Positions 1-6,915 are shown, numbered from the stretch's first letter. The stretch: DNA of 8,918 nt from an uncultured Romboutsia sp. (GCA_937907205.1 CALESE010000028.1:1-8918); one strand, 5' to 3'. The notes: generated by a model from the letters alone, not told the origin. Made by a program: numbers and translations.

Positions 1-1
1 T

Positions 2-454
2 ACTATTTCCACTTGTAATTCTTGTACTAATCAATATAACCTATTGAATGGAAAATCTAACATAGGTGAAAAGAGTTGTCTTGAAAAGTATAAGGATGCT
101 ATGGATTCATGGTTGAAGATAATGTTAGGTGATTTAGTATATTACAATTCTTGGATGACAGTAAATGAGAACAATACTAAATATCCTAATTATGATTTGA
201 TAGATTTGCTGATAGAATTTCTGAATGAATATATCAAGTATAACAAATTCCCATCTAAAGATCAGAATAGTATAACTAATTTCAATTGCCCATCATTGGA
301 TAGTTCTTATAATGGCAGTAATTGCATTAAAAATACAATTATGAACTATATCAAAGTTTTAGAATGGGTAAAGAAATGTGAAACTGTAAAGAACAGAAAC
401 AAGATAAAGGTATATGGTAGAGATTTTGCTAATTATCTTTTAACATATTTTTAA
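2..454 (+). CDS. Hypothetical protein, 5'-truncated by the window edge
   Basis: The reading frame is open from base 2 to a TAA stop at 452-454, giving the last 150 residues of a protein whose start lies outside the window. A TTG at 44 and later ATGs exist in frame, but the frame continues upstream of them with ordinary-looking residues, so I treat the gene as truncated. The visible N-terminal part contains a CxxC pair (TCNSC) just before an Asn-rich stretch. The rest looks like a soluble, mostly helical protein rich in Lys, Asn and Tyr, with no membrane segment and no motif I recognise. It is followed after 23 nt by the acidic plus-strand gene at 478, and the two probably share a transcript that ends at the palindrome at 889-918. 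Function is unknown. Confidence 0.7.
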   Translation, partial: TISTCNSCTNQYNLLNGKSNIGEKSCLEKYKDAMDSWLKIMLGDLVYYNSWMTVNENNTKYPNYDLIDLLIEFLNEYIKYNKFPSKDQNSITNFNCPSLDSSYNGSNCIKNTIMNYIKVLEWVKKCETVKNRNKIKVYGRDFANYLLTYF

Positions 455-468
455 AATTAACGTTAATT
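455..468. repeat. 14-bp perfect palindrome between two plus-strand genes
   Basis: AATTAACGTTAATT is self-complementary over all 14 bases and lies directly after the stop of the upstream gene, 9 nt before the ATG at 478. It has no GC-rich stem or T-tract, so it is a poor terminator. It could be a binding site for a dimeric regulator, or chance in AT-rich DNA. No function can be shown from sequence. Confidence 0.3.
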
Positions 469-477
469 AAAACATAT

Positions 478-867
478 ATGAAAAGTTTAGTAGAAACATT
501 GAATGAATCACTAAATATCAATGAAAGCAAAGAAAAGATGCTTAGATTTGAATTTGGGAATCTTGAACATGCAGATGAGACTATCAAATCTATTGAAGAC
601 CTTGCAAATAAGAATTCTGTATATTCAGAAAAGATTGATGGTGGTATCAAGATTAAGGTGAATGATTCTAACAAAGATAAGTTAGATTCTATTCAGGATG
701 TACTTCAGCAATATGTTCAGAAAATGCAAGATGATGATAAATCAGACCAAGATGATGTAAAGTCATTAGCAAATCAATTGGATAAGTTGAGTGACTTTAT
801 TGAATCAGAAGATGAAGAAGACTCCGATGATAAAGAAGACAAAGAAGATAATGAAGAAGGAGAATAA
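478..867 (+). CDS. Acidic-tailed protein with capsid-targeting-like N-terminus (possible prohead core/internal protein)
   Basis: This protein has 129 residues and three visible parts. Residues 1-12 (MKSLVETLNESL) have the shape of the T4 capsid-targeting sequence (MKTYQEFIAEA in T4 internal proteins). They include an L-N-E tripeptide followed by a small residue, resembling the gp21 prohead-protease rule (L/I)-x-E before A/G, though here the next residue is Ser. Residues 22-85 alternate predicted strands and helices (RFEFGN, then a helix, then VYSEKIDGGIKIKV, then a helix), which suggests a small alpha/beta domain. Residues 109-129 are extremely acidic, with 15 Asp/Glu in 21 positions. A small protein with an acidic tail recalls T4 gp67, a prohead core protein. 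The ATG at 478 is preceded by A-rich DNA with no Shine-Dalgarno sequence. The scaffold or internal-protein role is inference. An alternative is an unrelated acidic DNA-mimic or chaperone-like protein. Confidence 0.8.
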   Translation: MKSLVETLNESLNINESKEKMLRFEFGNLEHADETIKSIEDLANKNSVYSEKIDGGIKIKVNDSNKDKLDSIQDVLQQYVQKMQDDDKSDQDDVKSLANQLDKLSDFIESEDEEDSDDKEDKEDNEEGE

Positions 868-888
868 GAATTGAAATATTCAAATTAA

Positions 889-918
889 AAATGGGAAGAG
901 CTTAAGCTCTTCCCATTT
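889..918. terminator. Bidirectional rho-independent terminator (perfect 30-bp palindrome)
   Basis: AAATGGGAAGAGCTT is followed immediately by its exact reverse complement. As RNA it folds into a stem of about 12-13 bp with a small loop around CUUAAG. T-rich sequence follows on each side: ATTTGTATTTATT on the plus strand, and CCCATTTTTAATTTG on the minus strand. It lies between two convergent genes, 21 nt after the stop at 867 and 8 nt beyond the stop at 927, exactly where a shared two-way terminator is expected. Confidence 0.85.
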
Positions 919-926
919 GTATTTAT

Positions 927-2042
927 TCATTTATCATCACTTTCAATAATGAATGTTGTTTTATTATCTTTATCGGATTTTGTTATTCCTTCATAATCAC
1001 TCATATTACCACTCCAAAGATAAGATATATCTTTAGATGTTGAACCAGTTCTGTTCAATACATAAGGTAAGTTATTCAGTTTATTTACTGTTGCTAGCAA
1101 ATAAGCTAATTTTTTCTGTATTGTATCAGATTCAATAACACTTTCACCTTCTTCCCAAACCCACTTATTTTCAGGAAATTCTGTTGATTTCCAATCTTTC
1201 AATTTATCTACTTCATCTAACAAATATTCAAATGATACTGGTATATATTCATAATTATATTTACCATCAGATTTTATTTTAGTTGTTAAATATGTATATG
1301 TACCATTTATATTAGCTCTATATGAAAGTTCCCCATTTGAATTTACAGTATCCATTTTTCCCACAAAATATAATGGGTGTGAATTTGGAATATCATTTTT
1401 TATTTGACTAGCTCTAATAAAGTATAATGTTTTATCAATATCTGTAACTATTGGAGTATATGAATAAGCTATTGTTTCAACATATTTACCAAGGTCACCA
1501 AATTGTGTACTGAAATTTTTAGATAAAGTAAGTGATCTAGAATGGCAGTAATCTCTATATCTTGATGGCATATCTGAACTGATATCAAAATAGTTCTTAT
1601 CAATATCATTGAATGGTGGTGTTAATGCAACTGGTATACCATAAGCATCTGTAGCTACTAAATCAAATTCTCCAGTATCTTTATATGAATTAGATGAAGT
1701 ATACACATAAGTATAAGCGTCATTATATAATTGTGTATCCCCATAAGTGTACTGTCCATTATTGTCTCTGTCTATATAAGCAACGTTGGCAACATAGTTG
1801 TAAGTTGTATAGTCATCAGGAATTTGTGGAGCACATATCATGAATGAATTTGCAATCTTAGTACCCATTCCATTATTTGTTGCTGTTGTAGTTCCATTTC
1901 CTCCTGTATTTGAACTTCCAGTACGATACAGCTTATCTAATGATGATAATAGCTTAAATGGAGCATTTGTCACTATTACATTAAAGTCCTTACCTGTTTG
2001 AGCTAAATTTCCTATATGTGAAGATACTAAATTATTATCCAT
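927..2042 (-). CDS. Fibre-type virion protein with C-terminal W-S-G...TTFII motif
   Basis: This 371-residue protein is rich in Tyr, Asn, Ser, Thr and Gly and poor in Cys, typical of beta-structured phage tail-fibre or decoration proteins. A low-complexity Gly/Thr/Asn stretch lies near residues 42-60. Residues 309-325 (IQKKLAYLLATVNKLNN) look like a short coiled coil that could trimerise the chain. The C-terminus, residues 341-366, reads YLWSG, then a Tyr-containing spacer, then KTTFII. The 271-residue fibre gene at 7436-8251 ends in the same pattern, and similar endings (W-x-G...Y...T-x-Y-F-I) are common in phage minor tail and fibre proteins. The gene starts 6 nt after the stop of the gp15-like gene, so the two are co-transcribed, and it ends at the 889-918 terminator. 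The exact position in the virion is unknown; the fibre role is inferred from composition and the motif. Confidence 0.75.
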   Translation of the reverse strand: MDNNLVSSHIGNLAQTGKDFNVIVTNAPFKLLSSLDKLYRTGSSNTGGNGTTTATNNGMGTKIANSFMICAPQIPDDYTTYNYVANVAYIDRDNNGQYTYGDTQLYNDAYTYVYTSSNSYKDTGEFDLVATDAYGIPVALTPPFNDIDKNYFDISSDMPSRYRDYCHSRSLTLSKNFSTQFGDLGKYVETIAYSYTPIVTDIDKTLYFIRASQIKNDIPNSHPLYFVGKMDTVNSNGELSYRANINGTYTYLTTKIKSDGKYNYEYIPVSFEYLLDEVDKLKDWKSTEFPENKWVWEEGESVIESDTIQKKLAYLLATVNKLNNLPYVLNRTGSTSKDISYLWSGNMSDYEGITKSDKDNKTTFIIESDDK

Positions 2043-2048
2043 TTTGAT

Positions 2049-2828
2049 TTATTCTTTTATGATTGATTCTCTATCAGAAGATTTGTTACCTAATGATTTT
2101 GGATGTAAACAAACATCTTGTTTGAACTTACCAATTATACTATCATTCCTAGATTCAGTTCTTTCATCAATTTGAGGATATGATGTTGATAATTTAAGAG
2201 AAAACTCTATTGATTTCTGATTAGTATCAGAGCTAGTCATATCTATCTTATTGATTTGTATAGATTGTTCTGTTGGCCAATCTAAAGAGCATTTTATTGT
2301 TTGTCCTAAATAATTTATTCTGAAGTATTTGTTGAATACTAACTTATCAATTATTTCCTGTAACAATACTACGGATTCATTGAAATTAGATAGAACATAT
2401 CTTAACTTTAATGTTACTTCTAATGGTAATCGACGCATTTCTGCATTCATACCAACTATTTCATTTCCTACTATTCTTTCATAAACACCTCTAATATAAG
2501 GTTGTGTAAGTTCTTCTAATGGTATGCTTACATTATCCATTTCAACAATACATCTTGGCATTTTCATATAAATCTGGTCTTCTCCGGATACTTCATTCAA
2601 ACTATATTTATATCCATTGTTTTCCATATACATATAAGAAGATCCTGTGTTGAATATGAAATGATTGATAGGTTTATCATATAACACTATATTTCTAGTA
2701 AGCCAAGATAAAGCACCCTTTATTAATATTGAGAAAAATCTTTCATCTCTATCAAATAGATTGTCAAATTTTTCAACATTCCAAGGATGTTTCCATTTTT
2801 CTGTAGTTTTGTTAACTAGATTCTGCAT
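2049..2828 (-). CDS. Probable tail completion / sheath stabiliser protein (T4 gp15-like)
   Basis: This 259-residue protein has no signal peptide or membrane segment. Residues 134-160 (LPLEVTLKLRYVLSNFNES followed by VVLLQEII) and 206-221 (SIEFSLKLSTSYPQID) match the layout of T4 gp15. That protein has a strand 'YELSIFTRYEDDM', then a helix 'IVEQILPYF', and later 'RRIEWSLTFEVNGWMYPPVD'. The length is close to gp15 (272 residues). In T4, gp15 caps the head-proximal end of the contracted-sheath tail and joins it to the neck. Residues 86-95 (IYMKMPRCIV) correspond to the 'lPri.l' strand of gp15. The ATG at 2828 is the first gene start of a minus-strand pair with the fibre-type gene downstream. 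An alternative is another tail-terminator family with a similar fold. The assignment is by pattern only. Confidence 0.55.
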   Translation of the reverse strand: MQNLVNKTTEKWKHPWNVEKFDNLFDRDERFFSILIKGALSWLTRNIVLYDKPINHFIFNTGSSYMYMENNGYKYSLNEVSGEDQIYMKMPRCIVEMDNVSIPLEELTQPYIRGVYERIVGNEIVGMNAEMRRLPLEVTLKLRYVLSNFNESVVLLQEIIDKLVFNKYFRINYLGQTIKCSLDWPTEQSIQINKIDMTSSDTNQKSIEFSLKLSTSYPQIDERTESRNDSIIGKFKQDVCLHPKSLGNKSSDRESIIKE

Positions 2829-2902
2829 ATTTAAAAATAGAAATGTTTATGAACTTATTTCATGCATATTCTATATTTACTATAAATGATAGAATAAACA
2901 TA
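2829..2902. promoter_or_regulatory. Divergent intergenic region, likely holding promoters for both directions
   Basis: This 74-bp, very AT-rich gap separates the minus-strand gp15-like gene from the plus-strand gene at 2903. Both flanking genes start here, so promoters in both directions are expected. On the plus strand, TATAAATG at 2881-2888 differs by one base from the T4 late-promoter core TATAAATA, but it lies only 14 nt before the ATG and such strings are common in AT-rich DNA. No confident -33/-7 Bacteroidota-type pair is seen. Confidence 0.35.
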
Positions 2903-3316
2903 ATGTTTACAAAAGAAGAAATAAAGAATTCTATACAAAATATAGTAAATCTTTCTAATGAAGATCCAGAAGAAATTTATGTTACTAAATGGACTATAGA
3001 AAATAAATTAAAAGAAAAAGATCCATCATATACAAAGAAAACATTAGCAAAGTTCATTAATGATTTGCATCTTGGAAGGTTCATCTTTGTACATAATGGA
3101 TCTAGCTTACCATTTTCTATATATGAGGGTTATGTGTTTGTTGCAACAGAATCAAATGACTTTTCATACTTTATAAATTCACTATCAAAATTAGATTATG
3201 ATCTGAATAATTTAAAAAAATATGACTATATGAAATTATTTGATTCAACACCTTATGATAGTGACTATTTCTTAATAGATGGTGTATTGATGATTTCAGA
3301 CAGATTAAAATTGTAA
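2903..3316 (+). CDS. Hypothetical protein, lone plus-strand gene within the tail gene region
   Basis: I take the start as the ATG at 2903, giving 137 residues. In-frame ATGs at 2843 and 2849 would extend the protein by about 20 hydrophobic residues, but they would leave only 14 bp to the divergent gene. Position 2903 has the A-rich leader seen at neighbouring starts. The first 65 residues (a helix from MFTKEEIKNSIQNIVNL, then YVTKWTIENKLKEKDPS, then KKTLAKFINDLHLGRFIFV) resemble a winged-helix layout with a C-terminal strand, but no family is recognised. The second half is mixed and acidic (FDSTPYDSDYF). The last 12 bp overlap tail-to-tail with the tube-junction gene on the minus strand. It may be a moron-type accessory gene or a small regulator; both are inference. 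Confidence 0.65.
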   Translation: MFTKEEIKNSIQNIVNLSNEDPEEIYVTKWTIENKLKEKDPSYTKKTLAKFINDLHLGRFIFVHNGSSLPFSIYEGYVFVATESNDFSYFINSLSKLDYDLNNLKKYDYMKLFDSTPYDSDYFLIDGVLMISDRLKL

Positions 3317-4768
3317 GAAATTCTTAACACCATTTTTCCAAAGGTCTTTGTAAGCTTTCTTAGCATTCTTACCAATATTTTTGAATGTTGAACCAACACT
3401 AGCAGCTTCTCCATAAAGGTTACCAAGACCAGCACTGCCATCTATAAGCATCATTGCCGCAGATATAGTAGATTCTGATGCATCAACTAATGTCTTATAA
3501 GTTTGACTTGCAGGATTGTAATAGTATTTATTATCTATTGCGTACTGCATCATCTTATGGCGTTTGTTTTCATGGTCATCAGATTCAGGATTTGTACTAC
3601 CACCCGAATTAATTCCATTCACATTTACATCACCCAAATTAACTGTATTAGGATCTTTATCAAGGTGTTTTTCACGATTATCTATATCAGGGTCACCTTT
3701 CTTTCCACTCAACACATAACTGCTAATTCCATTTTGACTCCATAAAAATCCTGAATCACCAAACAATACCTTAGCAAATTCATTTTGGTTATGTTGGTAT
3801 ACCCGATCATATTTTATCTTGAACGTTGGAGTAGATTGGAATGGAGTTTGATTTGAAAATGATTGTGGGAGCATTGTATTTAAAGTAGAATAATCTATTT
3901 CACAACCTTGGAAAGAAAACAATTTAAATGACATTCTATCTGTCATGTTTGCACTATTGAGATTCTTATATATAGTTGTTCTTCCTTTCAAATCTCTGGT
4001 TGAAGTTTGCAGATATCTTATAGGTGATTGAAATACAACAACATCTAAATCAAATTTCCTTAAATTTTCTGGTAATATTTCTTTTTGGTTTATTGCATCA
4101 TAAGCAGCATATTTGTAGAAATCCATTAAAGTAAGTAATCGTAGATCAGTTGCTTCTTCTGAACATTCTATTTCTATAGATTTTTCTGCTGTCAAATTAT
4201 CTAAATTCATATTCAAAGCATTGTTTACATCCTTTACTGACTTGAAGAACCAAGGAGCATAAGAAGATATGTAGCTTAATGAACGTACAAACTTTATTAA
4301 AGACTTTTTTCGAGCCATCATATTATCATTATATTTATAAAAATTTCTATCAAGATATTGTATAGCAGTGTTGTTTGCTGCAAATTTACTTCCATTAGAA
4401 GATTGCATGATACCTCCTAACAAACCATAAGATGTATCAAACTTAAAGAATAATTTAAAGTATAGCCAAGCTGGTTGGGTTGCAATAGAATCTAATCCTT
4501 TCTGAAAACTTACTCGTTCATTTATAAAATCTTTATAACCCCAAGCAGGAACATCAAGTAATGTTTGATCCGTATTGGCATCTCTAGATGATATCCTACC
4601 AGAGCCATCATATTCCACTTGGTGATCAGGTACAATTGGATTTGCTTTTAATGGGCCTTTATAATCTAAAGTATTTTGCTGAGGTTTTTTTTCATATCCA
4701 TTAGAACCATTTCCAGTGGATGAAACACCTTTACCTAATCCTCCTAATAATTTTGATAAAATTGACAT
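3305..4768 (-). CDS. Baseplate-tail tube junction protein (T4 gp48/gp54-like, tube-fold)
   Basis: This 487-residue protein carries the pattern of the tail-tube fold used by T4 gp19, gp48 and gp54. Residues 209-249 read LRLLTLMDFYKYAAYDAI, then ILPENLRKFDLDVVVFQSP, and residues 286-323 read FQGCEID and, further on, PTFKIKYDRVY. This corresponds to the gp54 order of a helical insert, then 'Lp.~v..~i.V.l', then 'FtGChpIsvs' and 'ittFdVtFayr'. In T4 these proteins cap the baseplate hub and start tube polymerisation. It sits directly after the hub gene and the 172-residue gene. It is longer than the T4 proteins (about 320-365 residues) because of an N-terminal Gly/Ser-rich stretch (residues 8-25) and a C-terminal extension from about residue 355. 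That extension is charged, then Gly/Asn-rich, then ends in a basic helix (KNAKKAYKDLWKNGVKNFL). A tape-measure interaction is possible but not shown. Confidence 0.65.
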   Translation of the reverse strand: MSILSKLLGGLGKGVSSTGNGSNGYEKKPQQNTLDYKGPLKANPIVPDHQVEYDGSGRISSRDANTDQTLLDVPAWGYKDFINERVSFQKGLDSIATQPAWLYFKLFFKFDTSYGLLGGIMQSSNGSKFAANNTAIQYLDRNFYKYNDNMMARKKSLIKFVRSLSYISSYAPWFFKSVKDVNNALNMNLDNLTAEKSIEIECSEEATDLRLLTLMDFYKYAAYDAINQKEILPENLRKFDLDVVVFQSPIRYLQTSTRDLKGRTTIYKNLNSANMTDRMSFKLFSFQGCEIDYSTLNTMLPQSFSNQTPFQSTPTFKIKYDRVYQHNQNEFAKVLFGDSGFLWSQNGISSYVLSGKKGDPDIDNREKHLDKDPNTVNLGDVNVNGINSGGSTNPESDDHENKRHKMMQYAIDNKYYYNPASQTYKTLVDASESTISAAMMLIDGSAGLGNLYGEAASVGSTFKNIGKNAKKAYKDLWKNGVKNFLQF

Positions 4769-4786
4769 GATTTTAATTTTATTTAT

Positions 4787-5305
4787 TTATTGATTTAAAA
4801 GATAAGTAAATGTTCCTGCTAATGTACAATCTAATGACATATTTGTATTGCCATTTATCCTTGAGAATGGAACTTCAAATTCAACTTGTGTAAATTTTGA
4901 TCTCATCTTAACAATACCTAACACATAATTGATACTTACTATTTCAGCATCTTTTAAAGTATCTTCATCTATCATTAAGTCGGTATATGATTCTGAATTT
5001 TTCTTAGAAAACTGTACCACTTTATCCCAGTATTCTTTTATATTTACTATCTTCTTTTCAAATGGATATTTTTTAGAAGTAATCATAATACGTGGAGACG
5101 TTTTCCAATTCTTATCTTTTATTGGTTTAATATCCCATCCATAGTATATCTGATGATCTGTTAAAAAATCAGAAATTGATTTTTCCAACATTTGATTGTA
5201 AACATCATTAACCTTATCGTTTATATAATCAGAAGTTGAAACTAAAGTATCATCAGATACTATTATTTGTTTATATATTTCAGAAGAATTATTTATAGTT
5301 TTCAT
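4787..5305 (-). CDS. Unrecognised baseplate-operon protein (172 residues)
   Basis: I start at the ATG at 5305 (MKTINNSSEIYKQ), 1 nt after the upstream hub stop. A further in-frame ATG at 5341 lies inside the hub gene and would add 12 residues, which seems less likely. The protein has an N-terminal helical part (DKVNDVYNQMLEKSISDFL, about residues 30-49). A beta-rich middle and end follow, with PRIMITSKKYPFEKKIV, EIVSINYVLGIVKMRS and FEVPFSRINGNTN. It has no membrane segment, signal peptide or catalytic motif. Its fixed place between hub and tube-junction genes in a tightly packed operon makes a baseplate or tail-assembly role likely, for example a hub accessory or chaperone. No T4 counterpart can be named from sequence alone. 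Confidence 0.75.
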   Translation of the reverse strand: MKTINNSSEIYKQIIVSDDTLVSTSDYINDKVNDVYNQMLEKSISDFLTDHQIYYGWDIKPIKDKNWKTSPRIMITSKKYPFEKKIVNIKEYWDKVVQFSKKNSESYTDLMIDEDTLKDAEIVSINYVLGIVKMRSKFTQVEFEVPFSRINGNTNMSLDCTLAGTFTYLLNQ

Positions 5306-5306
5306 T

Positions 5307-6911
5307 TTAAGTATTGTTATATGATTTAGCAAAGGAATCACTGTTTATATAACCAGGTATAATGCCTCTTCTTATGAGGTATACTTTTTGAATAAGTTCA
5401 TGTTCTTCATTTTTAACATCATATTCAAATGACATACCATCAATATAATAAATGCCTGATACAGATAGGTTTATGAAACCAAGAGTTGAATCTGAAAACA
5501 TCTGTTCTAATTCAACACTAGATGGATTAGGTATTTCTGTCTTATCTCCACTTATATTATACCAGTTTTGCCACATCTGACGTTTACCTAATTCTGAATA
5601 TTCAAATATAGCTAAATTTATGAGAGTACCTCGTTGAAGACCAAAATTTGGTTTTGCAAGTTTTACCTCCAATGTTTTAGCTCTATATTTCCTAAAATAA
5701 TTATCATGAATCATTTTTTGTTTAAGAACAGGTGTATTATGGTCTTCTGAATCACCATATTCATATCCAGAAAAAACAGTATTTCTGAATTGACATGAAT
5801 TGTTTACAGTATCATTTACTGAATTTCCATTGAATTTTATATTTGTAGAATTGAGAGAATCATTTCCAGTTCCAGAAGTTGGTGAGCCAATCATATATTC
5901 ATTTATATTTCCATGTTCCATTACATCTTTATTGTTTACTCTCCATTTCCAAGATGATACAAGATAGTTGCCTAGTTCAGGCATTCTCTTGTAATTAGTA
6001 AGCAATCTATGTGCCATCCCATGTTGTATATCTTCTTTAATATTATCATCAGTAAAACCAAGACCAATAACAGGATGTATTCCTAAATCATTTGGTGTTA
6101 TTTTCTCATTCATTACCCAAGAAAAGTTAACAACTACAAGATAACGATATAGATCTACCCAACAATCAAATACACTGTTTTCATCTAATCCACCAAATGC
6201 AACATGTTTCTGAATAGCTTCTTTATAAGTTTCACTTCTTATTATTCTTGTCTTATCATCTTTTATTTCTTTTACTTTATCCGTTGCAGCAAATCCTAAT
6301 CCACATTCTGTAACTGCCACATAATGTAAAAACTCATAAGTAGTAGGGTATTTGTTTGGTCCAAGCTGACAATATTTAGCAGAACATCCAGGAGTTGGAT
6401 AAGGATTGAATGTAATTTGCTTTGTCATTTGCTGTCGTAAAGACAATAAATGATATTCACCATAATATGTTATTTGGTCAGATTGATATTCTACTTTAGT
6501 AATATAGAAATCTATAGAAATAGGTTTATAAGCACCATCTACTGAATCTGTCATTACTATTGTCATGTTAGAAGTCATAGAAGCAGTTTCCATCAACTCC
6601 TCACTTTTTTCTTGCTGGGATAAGATAACTTTGCAAGTAGGGATAAACTTATCATAATCAATATGTACATATTTTATTGAACTCCTAAGAATTACTTTAT
6701 TGTCAATTCTTATAATAGGTATTCTTGGTCCTTCTAATTTTACAACATTTATTGGTTGATTATTTATTCCAAGGCCGGATGCTTTTATTTTTTGTGATTC
6801 ATTAAATTTTACAATACCATTTTTCTTAACGGTTGGATCATGCCTTACTATTGGATCTAATTTATTTACATCAGGACTTAATGGTTGGTATAGTTCTTTC
6901 AAATCTTCCAT
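5307..6911 (-). CDS. Baseplate hub protein (T4 gp27 / gpD-like)
   Basis: This 534-residue protein shows the layout of contractile-tail hub proteins (T4 gp27, Mu gp44, P2 gpD, VgrG N-terminal part). Residues 60-97 (EGPRIPIIRIDNKVILRS, then strands to CKVIL) form the first barrel. Residues 132-155 (SIDFYITKVEY, then ITYYGEYHLL) return to it. Residues 191-207 (TYEFLHYVAVTECGLGF) are the typical 'T..e.L..iA.e.GL.f' helix, followed by a co-helix SVFDCWVDLYRYLVV at 246-260. Residues 412-436 (KTLEVKLAKPNFGLQRGTL) give the second barrel entry with the 'G-tl-i' turn. Residues 478-516 end in GIYYIDGMSFEYD and LIRRG, as hub proteins do. Hub proteins form the trimeric ring that joins the tail tube to the spike. 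Residues 341-388 are a Gly/Ser/Asn-rich, low-complexity insert, probably a surface loop. The stop is 1 nt before the next gene. Confidence 0.75.
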   Translation of the reverse strand: MEDLKELYQPLSPDVNKLDPIVRHDPTVKKNGIVKFNESQKIKASGLGINNQPINVVKLEGPRIPIIRIDNKVILRSSIKYVHIDYDKFIPTCKVILSQQEKSEELMETASMTSNMTIVMTDSVDGAYKPISIDFYITKVEYQSDQITYYGEYHLLSLRQQMTKQITFNPYPTPGCSAKYCQLGPNKYPTTYEFLHYVAVTECGLGFAATDKVKEIKDDKTRIIRSETYKEAIQKHVAFGGLDENSVFDCWVDLYRYLVVVNFSWVMNEKITPNDLGIHPVIGLGFTDDNIKEDIQHGMAHRLLTNYKRMPELGNYLVSSWKWRVNNKDVMEHGNINEYMIGSPTSGTGNDSLNSTNIKFNGNSVNDTVNNSCQFRNTVFSGYEYGDSEDHNTPVLKQKMIHDNYFRKYRAKTLEVKLAKPNFGLQRGTLINLAIFEYSELGKRQMWQNWYNISGDKTEIPNPSSVELEQMFSDSTLGFINLSVSGIYYIDGMSFEYDVKNEEHELIQKVYLIRRGIIPGYINSDSFAKSYNNT

Positions 6912-6915
6912 AAAA

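Noticed and set aside
44..46. TTG at 44 as the start of the left gene
   Set aside because: The frame continues open to the window edge with plausible coding sequence, so the gene is truncated rather than starting here.
429..674. Minus-strand open frame across the two left genes
   Set aside because: It is a shadow of two good plus-strand genes, spans their junction, and has low-complexity Ser/Phe/Leu composition.
2665..2889. Plus-strand open frame opposite the gp15-like gene
   Set aside because: Antisense shadow of a well-supported gene with no leader or family pattern.
2843..2902. Upstream ATGs at 2843 and 2849 for the lone plus-strand gene
   Set aside because: They leave only 14 bp to the divergent gene start and no room for a promoter; 2903 has the A-rich leader seen at other starts. 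The longer form cannot be fully excluded.
3314..3326. Short inverted repeat TAAGAA-A-TTCTTA at the convergent gene ends
   Set aside because: With a realistic loop only four A/T-rich pairs remain and there is no T-tract; not a credible terminator.
3503..3745. Plus-strand open frame opposite the tube-junction gene, rich in Ile/Thr and apparently membrane-like
   Set aside because: Composition is what the complement of Asn/Asp-rich coding DNA produces; no start context.
4332..4339. Exact TATAAATA (T4 late-promoter core) on the minus strand
   Set aside because: It lies well inside the tube-junction gene, far from any start; expected by chance in DNA this AT-rich.
4929..5144. Plus-strand open frame opposite the 172-residue gene
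   Set aside because: Antisense shadow rich in Ser/Phe/Ile with no independent support.
5290..5297. Second exact TATAAATA on the minus strand
   Set aside because: It is inside the first codons of the 172-residue gene, downstream of its ATG, so it cannot serve that gene and is too far from the next.
5306..5341. Upstream ATG at 5341 as the start of the 172-residue gene
   Set aside because: It lies inside the hub gene and adds a hydrophobic stretch of 12 residues; the ATG at 5305, 1 nt after the hub stop, with an AAA leader, is more natural.
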